From Thermatribacter velox (GTDB lineage Bacteria; Atribacterota; Atribacteria; Atribacterales; Thermatribacteraceae), in the NCBI RefSeq assembly GCF_038396615.1, contig NZ_CP121689.1, positions 880,001 to 944,000 on the forward strand: a stretch of DNA of 64,000 bases, in the 5' to 3' direction. A model generated the notes under the pieces. The model was not told the DNA's origin. It saw only the letters and a list, made by a program, of their open reading frames with translations, and did not search any database. Position 1 is the stretch's first letter, and every line of letters starts with the position of its first letter. This document shows positions 58,677 to 64,000 of this stretch, one piece after another. The position numbers and the translations under genes are program-made.

Positions 58677-58705
58677 ATTGTATACCCTCCCTACGGGGGT
58701 GTCAA
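58677..58705 (-). promoter_or_regulatory. copA promoter (minus strand)
   Basis: On the minus strand TTGACA (58705-58700) and TACAAT (58682-58677) are exactly 17 bases apart. The spacer is occupied by operator 2, so bound repressor would block the promoter. Confidence 0.8.
58685..58702 (-). promoter_or_regulatory. CsoR-like operator 2, within the promoter spacer
   Basis: The second exact copy of the 18-mer CCCTCCCTACGGGGGTGT fills the space between -35 and -10 of copA. The pattern TACCC-N-GGGGTG is close to the ATACCCN(4-5)GGGTAT sites of CsoR repressors, which let go when they bind Cu+. No csoR gene lies in the window. Confidence 0.7.
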
Positions 58706-58753
58706 GCCAGAACGATGCTGGTTGAGAAAAAGCAGCAATTTGGCTGAATGCTG

Positions 58754-58759
58754 TATAAT
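58754..58759 (+). promoter_or_regulatory. Candidate -10 for the iron alcohol dehydrogenase gene
   Basis: TATAAT is perfect and lies 35 bases before the ATG, but no fitting -35 is seen. The gap otherwise contains only the copA control region. Confidence 0.4.
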
Positions 58760-58793
58760 ATCAACAAAACGCTTTGACACGGAGGGAAGAATT

Positions 58794-59957
58794 ATGCTCA
58801 ACTTCGAATATCAGAATCCTACCAGGGTAATCTTTGGGAAAGATGAAACGAAGCGGGTGGGTAAGGAATGCAAAAAGTATGGCGAAAAGATTCTCTTCAT
58901 CTATGGTCAGGGAAGCATCAAAAAAACTGGCCTCTATGATAAGATACTTTCCCTCCTCAAGGAGGAAGGGTTGCTGGTTTATGAGCTTGGTGGCGTCAAA
59001 CCCAATCCCCTGATTTCCAAAGTTAGAGAGGGAGTTGAAATTTGCAAGCAAGAAAACATTGACCTGGTGCTCGCTGTAGGTGGAGGAAGTGTTCTGGATA
59101 CTGGAAAAATAGTCGCTCTGGGGGCAAAGTACGATGGTGACCCCTGGGACTTTTTCACAGGCAAGGCCGAGCCTAAGGAAAAACTTCCTCTCGCCTGTGT
59201 ACTCACGCTTGCTGCAACAGGTTCAGAGATGAATCGCAATGCAGTCATCTCTAATGAAGAGACCCAGGAAAAACTTGCGGTAAAGCACCCGGTCCTCTTT
59301 CCTGATTTTTCAATTCTGGACCCGGTTAACACGCTTACTGTGCCCCGAGAGCATACCGTGTATGGCATCGTGGATATCATTGCCCATGTTTTCGAACAGT
59401 ATTTCCATCCAGTTCCCGAGACACCACTCCAGGATCGCTTTGCAGAAGGAATAATGCTTACGCTGATTGAAAATACACATCGGGTTCTGAAAAAACTTGA
59501 TGACTATGATGCCAGAGCAAATATCATGTGGTGTAGCACTCTGGCTCTCAACCACCTCATTGAAGCAGGAGCCTGTGGTGATTTTGCAACACACCAGATA
59601 GAACACGAACTCAGCGCTCTTTATGATATTCCGCATGGAGCAGGGTTGGCAATTCTTTTTCCGCAGTGGATGAAGTATGTCATAGATGTAATACCCGAAA
59701 AGTTTGCACAATTCGCAGAGAGAGTATGGGGTATTTCCCGAGAAGGTAAGGACGTGAAAGAGGTTGCACTCGCTGGCATTGAGCGGACCAAGCAATGGTT
59801 TTCTGAAATTGGAGCACCGGTGAGTCTGAAAGAAGTAGGTATTGGGAGAGAAAACTTGGAACGCATGGCTGAACACGCTACCCGTCTGGGACCACTTGGT
59901 TATACCAAAAAACTTTACAAGCAGGACGTGCTTAACATTCTGGAAATGTCACTTTAA
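58794..59957 (+). CDS. Iron-containing alcohol dehydrogenase (butanol dehydrogenase-like)
   Basis: The 387-residue protein is a group III, metal-dependent alcohol dehydrogenase. It has VGGGSVLDTGKIVAL for NAD(P), TLAATGSEMNRNAVIS, and the metal ligands Asp and His in VDIIAHVFEQYF plus His in ATHQIEHELSALYDIPHGAGL. The sequence resembles BdhA/YqhD-type enzymes that reduce aldehydes with NAD(P)H. The frame is open from 58668, but ATG 58794 follows GGAGGGAAG and matches the family start. Substrate unknown. Confidence 0.9.
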   Translation: MLNFEYQNPTRVIFGKDETKRVGKECKKYGEKILFIYGQGSIKKTGLYDKILSLLKEEGLLVYELGGVKPNPLISKVREGVEICKQENIDLVLAVGGGSVLDTGKIVALGAKYDGDPWDFFTGKAEPKEKLPLACVLTLAATGSEMNRNAVISNEETQEKLAVKHPVLFPDFSILDPVNTLTVPREHTVYGIVDIIAHVFEQYFHPVPETPLQDRFAEGIMLTLIENTHRVLKKLDDYDARANIMWCSTLALNHLIEAGACGDFATHQIEHELSALYDIPHGAGLAILFPQWMKYVIDVIPEKFAQFAERVWGISREGKDVKEVALAGIERTKQWFSEIGAPVSLKEVGIGRENLERMAEHATRLGPLGYTKKLYKQDVLNILEMSL

Positions 59958-59983
59958 GTTTACACTCTACTATATGCGATGTC

Positions 59984-60019
59984 CTTTCCAGTTCCCGGGA
60001 TAAACCGGGAACTGGAAAG
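59984..60019 (+). terminator. Hairpin after the alcohol dehydrogenase gene
   Basis: CTTTCCAGTTCCCGG (59984-59998) and CCGGGAACTGGAAAG (60005-60019) form a perfect 15-bp stem with a 6-base loop. It is followed by TTGTAGCATTTCTTTT, a weak U-tract. In the rest of the gap to 60132 I see nothing definite. Confidence 0.6.
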
Positions 60020-60132
60020 TTGTAGCATTTCTTTTGAAAGAAGCTCCTTTTGCACCTAAAAAGCCTGATAAAAGATTGATTTCTGGCTTCTCAGACTTTC
60101 GGGAATAAATCTTCCCACTTTGCGGGTTATGA

Positions 60133-61488
60133 ATGTACATGGATAACTTTTTTGGAAAAGCCCTTATAGTATTTTTTATACTGACTATCCTTCTTGCAGT
60201 ATCTTCTTCTGCCCTCGCTGAACAGCCGATAATCTGGGTGCCTCTCAAAGATATTCCTGATGTGGGGGCAGTGGAATGGGGTTTGGCCAGCTTTGTAAAG
60301 AGAGCACTGGAAGAAGCTCAAAAACGTGACGCTCAGGCAGTGATATTTGAAATCGACACCTTTGGTGGTAGAGTGGACGCCATGCTTTTTATAAAAGACC
60401 TCATTTTTAAAGCACCCATCAAAACGGTAGCTTTCGTAAATTCAAAGGCCTGGTCTGCGGGAGTGTTCATAGCTCTTTCCTGTGAAAAAATTTTTATCAC
60501 TCCTGATGGTAGTATTGGCGCCAGCGAACCTCGTTCTGGGCAAGAAGACGTAGAGAAACCAGACCCTAAAACTGTTTCCGCCATCCGCGCTCAGATAGAA
60601 GCACTGGCTCAAGCACGGGGACGAGATCCCACTATTTTTGCCGCTATGGTTGACCGCAATGTGGAAATCGAGGGATTGAAGAAGAAGGGAGCGCTTTTGA
60701 CTCTCCCTGCTTATCTGGCTCTGCAACACCAGGCGGTTGACGGTATAGCTCGCGGTCGGGAAGAAGTTTTGGAACAACTGGGTTTTGATGGTCCCTTGAT
60801 TTCCCTTACTCCTTCCTGGTCTGAGTTGCTGGCCCGATTTTTAACCCATCCTGCGATAGTTCCCCTCCTCCTTCTACTTGCTTTCGGTGGCATCTTCCTT
60901 GAAATCATGACCCCTGGTTTCGGTATACCCGGGGCTGTGGGAATCACTGCTACAGCTCTATTTTTTGGAGGAAGGTATATAGCAGGGTTATCAGGATGGG
61001 AGCCTCTGATTCTCTTTATTGCCGGAATTACTCTTTTAGCCATTGAAATCCTGGTAATTCCAGGTTTTGGCGCTGTTGGCGTATCTGGCATTGTCGCTTT
61101 GGTGATGTCGCTGTACCTGGTGCTGAGAACTACCAGAATTCTCTTCCGAGGAACAGTTATTCTCGAGATGCTCCTTTATCTTGCCATCATGGGAGCAATC
61201 TTTTTGGTTGGACTTTTCTTCCTTCCCAAAAATCCTATCTGGAGCAGGTTGGGGCTTCAGGAAAAGGTTTCTCCTCCAGAAAAAACTCAAGAGACTTCAC
61301 CATACCGGGCGCTGTTGGGTCAAATAGGTACGGCTAAAACCATACTTCGTCCAGCTGGAGTTATAGAAATCGATGGTAAATCCTACGATGCTATCAGCAG
61401 GGGAGAGTTTATCAGAGCTGGTGAGAAAGTGGTGGTAGACGAAGTGCGGGGTAACAAAATAATAGTCATCAGAAAAAAGGAGGACTGA
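60133..61488 (+). CDS. NfeD family membrane serine protease (ClpP-class)
   Basis: The 451-residue protein has a signal/anchor segment (residues 7-29), then a ClpP-like protease domain with [12 protein letters not shown], the catalytic Ser in [13 protein letters not shown] and GSIGASEP. Four or five membrane helices follow (about 235-370) and the C-terminal NfeD OB-fold domain (about 385-450; [22 protein letters not shown]). It belongs to the long NfeD form (as in B. subtilis YqeZ) and usually works with the flotillin encoded next, in membrane quality control. ATG 60139 is an alternative start. Confidence 0.9.
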   Translation: MYMDNFFGKALIVFFILTILLAVSSSALAEQPIIWVPLKDIPDVGAVEWGLASFVKRALEEAQKRDAQAVIFEIDTFGGRVDAMLFIKDLIFKAPIKTVAFVNSKAWSAGVFIALSCEKIFITPDGSIGASEPRSGQEDVEKPDPKTVSAIRAQIEALAQARGRDPTIFAAMVDRNVEIEGLKKKGALLTLPAYLALQHQAVDGIARGREEVLEQLGFDGPLISLTPSWSELLARFLTHPAIVPLLLLLAFGGIFLEIMTPGFGIPGAVGITATALFFGGRYIAGLSGWEPLILFIAGITLLAIEILVIPGFGAVGVSGIVALVMSLYLVLRTTRILFRGTVILEMLLYLAIMGAIFLVGLFFLPKNPIWSRLGLQEKVSPPEKTQETSPYRALLGQIGTAKTILRPAGVIEIDGKSYDAISRGEFIRAGEKVVVDEVRGNKIIVIRKKED

Positions 61489-61493
61489 GGAGA

Positions 61494-62462
61494 GTGGACT
61501 TTGGTTTGTATCTCTTGCCGGCAATAATAATTCTGGTGCTCGCAGTAGTGTTTTTTACCCTGGTACCCCTGGGGCTTTGGATTTCGGCACTGGCGGCGGG
61601 AGTCAAAGTGAGCATCGTAACTCTTATTGGTATGAGGTTACGAAGAGTCCCACCGGCAAAAATAATTCTTCCTCTCATTAAAGCTACCAAAGCGGGTCTG
61701 GACCTCAGTGTGGGAGCACTTGAGGCCCATTATCTTGCTGGAGGAAACGTGGACAGAGTGGTGATTTCCCTTATTGCTGCAGAGAGAGCAAACCTTCCTC
61801 TTTCTTTCCAAAAAACCTGCGCTATCGACCTCGCTGGTCGCAATGTCCTCGAAGCGGTCCAGATGAGTGTTCTCCCCAAAGTAATCGAAACCCCAGTGGT
61901 TGCAGCGGTGGCCAAAGACGGCATTGAACTCAAGGTTAAAGCCCGAGTTACGGTAAGGACCAACATAGATCGCTTGATTGGAGGAGCTACCGAAGCTACA
62001 GTCATTGCTCGAGTTGGAGAGGGAATTGTTACCACTATCGGTTCCTCAAGGAGCCATAAGGAAGTTCTGGAAAATCCGGATATCATTTCCAAAACAGTTC
62101 TCGACAAAGGTCTTGATACAGGTACTGCCTTTGAGATTCTTTCCATCGACATTGCAGATATTGATGTGGGACAGAATATCGGCGCCCGACTGCAAACCGA
62201 CCAGGCTGAGGCTGATAAACGCGTGGCTCAAGCCAAAGCCGAAGAGAGAAGAGCTCTGGCAATCGCCAGAGAACAGGAAATGAAAGCTTACACCCAGGAG
62301 ATGCGGGCAAAGGTGGTCGAAGCTGAAGCAGAAGTTCCTCGAGCCCTGGCCCATGCTTTGAGAGAGGGAAAGCTTGGGGTTCTGGACTACTACTCACTTC
62401 AGAATTTACAGGCTGATACGCAGATGAGAAAGAGACTGGGGGAGGAAGAAAAGAGTGAATAA
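61494..62462 (+). CDS. floA: Flotillin-like protein FloA
   Basis: The 322-residue SPFH protein forms membrane microdomains. It has one N-terminal membrane segment (about residues 3-30), an SPFH domain with [30 protein letters not shown]-type sequence, and a C-terminal coiled coil rich in Glu, Lys and Ala ([20 protein letters not shown]). The GTG start is five bases after nfeD, as in YqeZ-YqfA of Bacillus. Confidence 0.92.
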   Translation: MDFGLYLLPAIIILVLAVVFFTLVPLGLWISALAAGVKVSIVTLIGMRLRRVPPAKIILPLIKATKAGLDLSVGALEAHYLAGGNVDRVVISLIAAERANLPLSFQKTCAIDLAGRNVLEAVQMSVLPKVIETPVVAAVAKDGIELKVKARVTVRTNIDRLIGGATEATVIARVGEGIVTTIGSSRSHKEVLENPDIISKTVLDKGLDTGTAFEILSIDIADIDVGQNIGARLQTDQAEADKRVAQAKAEERRALAIAREQEMKAYTQEMRAKVVEAEAEVPRALAHALREGKLGVLDYYSLQNLQADTQMRKRLGEEEKSE

Positions 62463-62628
62463 TCCCGAAAAAGGCAAAAAGGAGCGCCTGCATCTCAACA
62501 TTTCTAAAAGCGAGCTGCGTTCGTTCTACGTTTTTCATGAGTTAATTTCTGAACCCAGGTCATTTAAAATCAATCCCCAATTGCAGCTGTGGAACAAAAG
62601 GTTCAAGAGGAGAATTACTGTAAAATAG
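62455..62628 (+). CDS. Small hypothetical protein after floA
   Basis: A 57-residue frame starts with GTG 62455, overlapping floA by 8 bases, about 8 bases after GGGGAGGA. The product is very basic and has no membrane helix (starts [15 protein letters not shown], ends [10 protein letters not shown]). In Bacillus a small gene (yqfB) follows floA, so the position is suggestive, but homology cannot be judged from so short a sequence. Confidence 0.5.
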   Translation: MNNPEKGKKERLHLNISKSELRSFYVFHELISEPRSFKINPQLQLWNKRFKRRITVK

Positions 62629-62710
62629 AGTAAAATACGGCTTCTACAGCTTAGTGGAAAAGCTTTTGACCATGATACAGAGTTTCTTCCTAATGACAAA
62701 GAGAATGGGA

Positions 62711-63370
62711 ATGAAGTTGAGAAAGACACATGGCTGGTTTGGTAAAGGAGTGAGAATTTTCATGCTCTCTTGTCTGGCAATTTTTGGGTTGTTTGTATCG
62801 GATGGGTTTTCAGGTGTTGAAGGCAAAGCTTCATCCGTGGTTTCCTCCCCAAACCCGGAAACTGCCGATGAAAATCCCACCTGGAGAGGACCGGGTTTTC
62901 TGGAAATATCCTTTAAATTTCAGAGAAAAGGTATTGCTTCTAGCCAATACGCAATATGGATAGAGGATAAGACCGGTAATTTGATAAAGACGGTTTTTGT
63001 AACCAGCTTTACTGCCAGAGGAGGGTACACTTTTCGAAAAGACTGTCTGCCGACGTGGGTAAGTAAGGCAAGGCCTCAGTTGAAGAAGACTGAGGTTGAC
63101 GCTGTATCGGGGGCAACTCCGCCCAGCGGAAAACAAGTGTATGTCTGGGATGGTAGAGATCAGCGTGGAAACCCGGTTATGCCTGGTGAGTATCGCTTTT
63201 ATCTTGGAGCCACACTTTACTGGTCGAACCGAGTGCTGTACAGTGGTACTTTCTTTCACGGAGGTCCATCTCAGGAAAACATTCCCATTTCAATTTCCTA
63301 CTTTGGTAACCAGAAAAACAAAGACATGATACAGGAACTCAAAGCAAGGTATGTGTCCAGCCAGTTTTAA
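62711..63370 (+). CDS. DUF2271 domain protein, exported
   Basis: The 219-residue protein has a signal peptide (basic n-region, hydrophobic core about residues 15-29) and a domain like DUF2271: FLEISFKFQRKG, YAIWIEDKTGNLIKTVFVT, DAVSGATPPSG, and YVWDGRDQRGNPVMPGEYRF. This domain is found in periplasmic or surface proteins, often with FMN-binding domains; its job is unknown. The start is uncertain: several in-frame ATG and GTG codons lie at 62654-62711. Confidence 0.78.
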   Translation: MKLRKTHGWFGKGVRIFMLSCLAIFGLFVSDGFSGVEGKASSVVSSPNPETADENPTWRGPGFLEISFKFQRKGIASSQYAIWIEDKTGNLIKTVFVTSFTARGGYTFRKDCLPTWVSKARPQLKKTEVDAVSGATPPSGKQVYVWDGRDQRGNPVMPGEYRFYLGATLYWSNRVLYSGTFFHGGPSQENIPISISYFGNQKNKDMIQELKARYVSSQF

Positions 63371-63399
63371 AGTCCTTGAGTTAAGAAAGGGTGTTAGGA

Positions 63400-64000
63400 A
63401 TGAAAAAAGGGGAAACTTCCAGTGCATTCATCCTGATTACACTTCTCTTGTTTTTTTTGCTAACTACTGCGGGTCTTGCAGAAACAGACAATGATTCCCT
63501 GGTGAAATCAAGCGGTGTTCTGGTGGAGGAAAACAAGGCAGAAGAGCAGAACCTGGAACTTAAATCTGAGCTCATCAAAGCTACCTTAGGCGCCATTTCC
63601 ATGGAGATAGACCGCTATGAGAAAAGAGAAGACGAACAGAAAGAGAAAAAAATAGATTATCTTGAAAAGATGCTGGATATATTCGAGAACATGAAACCCG
63701 AGGAGTACCTTCTCGAAGGTCAGGAAAGAGCTATAGACCTCTTTGACGAAAAATTCGGAGTACTCATGCCACCTGAGTTTCGGGAAGCAGAAATTGTGGT
63801 TCCCCCCTCTGGTATAGGTTCCATCCTTGAAGTTGTTGGAATGACCCGTTCCGGTCCGTTTTACCATGTTGCAGGTGTAAGGGGAAACAATCTTGATGTA
63901 TTCAAGGCTCAAACTCGTTATAAGTTGGAAATTTATCTTATCTACAAAAGAGAGTACGCATGGAATATACCTGATTACTACGTATATATCGCTGCTTGGC
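63400..64000 (+). CDS. Secreted or membrane-anchored protein of unknown function (5' part)
   Basis: The frame begins with ATG 63400 and is still open at the last base, so only the first 200 residues are visible. Residues 8-26 form a hydrophobic signal sequence ending TTAGLAE. A charged helix rich in Glu and Lys follows (about 45-100), then a beta-rich part (FREAEIVVPPSGIGSILEVV and a TRSGPFYHVAG stretch). I recognise no family. It follows the DUF2271 gene by 29 bases with TTAGGA upstream, so the two may be functionally linked. Confidence 0.75.
   Translation, partial: MKKGETSSAFILITLLLFFLLTTAGLAETDNDSLVKSSGVLVEENKAEEQNLELKSELIKATLGAISMEIDRYEKREDEQKEKKIDYLEKMLDIFENMKPEEYLLEGQERAIDLFDEKFGVLMPPEFREAEIVVPPSGIGSILEVVGMTRSGPFYHVAGVRGNNLDVFKAQTRYKLEIYLIYKREYAWNIPDYYVYIAAW

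Noticed and set aside
58652-58702. Short CRISPR-like repeat pair
   Set aside because: Only two copies of an 18-mer exist, and their position in the copA promoter identifies them as operators.
58774-58779. TTGACA before the alcohol dehydrogenase gene as its -35
   Set aside because: It lies 15 bases downstream of the likely -10 and 15 bases before the ATG, so it cannot serve as -35 for it.

Overview
The window is a dense, almost entirely housekeeping stretch of a bacterial chromosome of moderate GC content. About 65 protein genes and one tRNA gene fill nearly all of it, and no insertion sequence, prophage, integrase or CRISPR array was seen. The gene set suggests an anaerobe. Lysine is made through the DapL aminotransferase route, dTMP through ThyX, isoprenoids through IspE. 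There is a high-molecular-weight rubredoxin of the acetogen type, and an F-type ATP synthase whose c subunit carries the Na+ ligand signature. T-box control, YqhQ (DUF1385), NfeD/FloA and an ECF S component recall Firmicutes, Thermotogota and Atribacterota; WecA/WecB suggest a surface polymer. My best guess is a thermophilic or subsurface anaerobe near Atribacterota, but this is inference from gene content and not demonstrated.

Layout. 1-1.8 kb: end of an osmoprotectant ABC transporter. 1.8-4.7 kb: PlsC, an NHL/TPR membrane protein and a MEMO-family protein. 4.7-11.0 kb: a complete run lysA-dapB-dapF-dapL-lysC-dapA with overlapping or closely spaced genes. 11.0-15.6 kb: a T-box leader followed by argC-argJ-argB-argD. 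15.6-19.8 kb: a structured leader followed by argG-argH-glnA; argF is absent from the window. 19.8-22.9 kb: mnmG (minus) and a divergent isoaspartyl peptidase/asparaginase. 22.9-30.2 kb: argS-pyrG-murI-ispE-NTP transferase-rho. 30.2-37.1 kb: rpmE-thyX-yqhQ-prfA-prmC-rpiB-dCMP deaminase-wecA-wecB. 37.1-43.6 kb: the complete F-ATPase operon on the minus strand. 43.6-46.9 kb: tRNA-Gly(CCC), a PadR/MFS efflux pair, an ECF S component and a Cys-rich lipoprotein. 46.9-55.4 kb: a metabolic patchwork with phosphohexomutase, epimerase, class II aldolase, old-yellow-enzyme reductase, MntP, homocysteine methyltransferase and FGGY kinase. 55.5-60 kb: flavin reductase-rubredoxin fusion, copper ATPase and iron alcohol dehydrogenase. 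60.1-64 kb: NfeD-FloA, a small protein, a DUF2271 protein and a secreted protein cut by the window end.

The most interesting signals are these. (1) The delta subunit of the ATP synthase is only 76 residues and lacks the whole N-terminal alpha-binding domain, in an otherwise complete operon. (2) The c subunit has a Na+ ligand set but has lost most of its helix-packing glycines. (3) The argG leader has switch-like alternative pairings, one of which resembles a degenerate thi-box. (4) The argC T-box has a textbook antiterminator, but its terminator does not overlap it. (5) The copA promoter carries two CsoR-like operators 33 bp apart, one filling the -35/-10 spacer. (6) The PadR gene has a strong promoter, operator and ribosome binding site that point to a start codon in the wrong frame, fixable by one base in an A-run.

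Start codons were moved from the longest reading frame wherever a Shine-Dalgarno site, a promoter or the family's usual N-terminus argued for it; these choices are stated in each entry.
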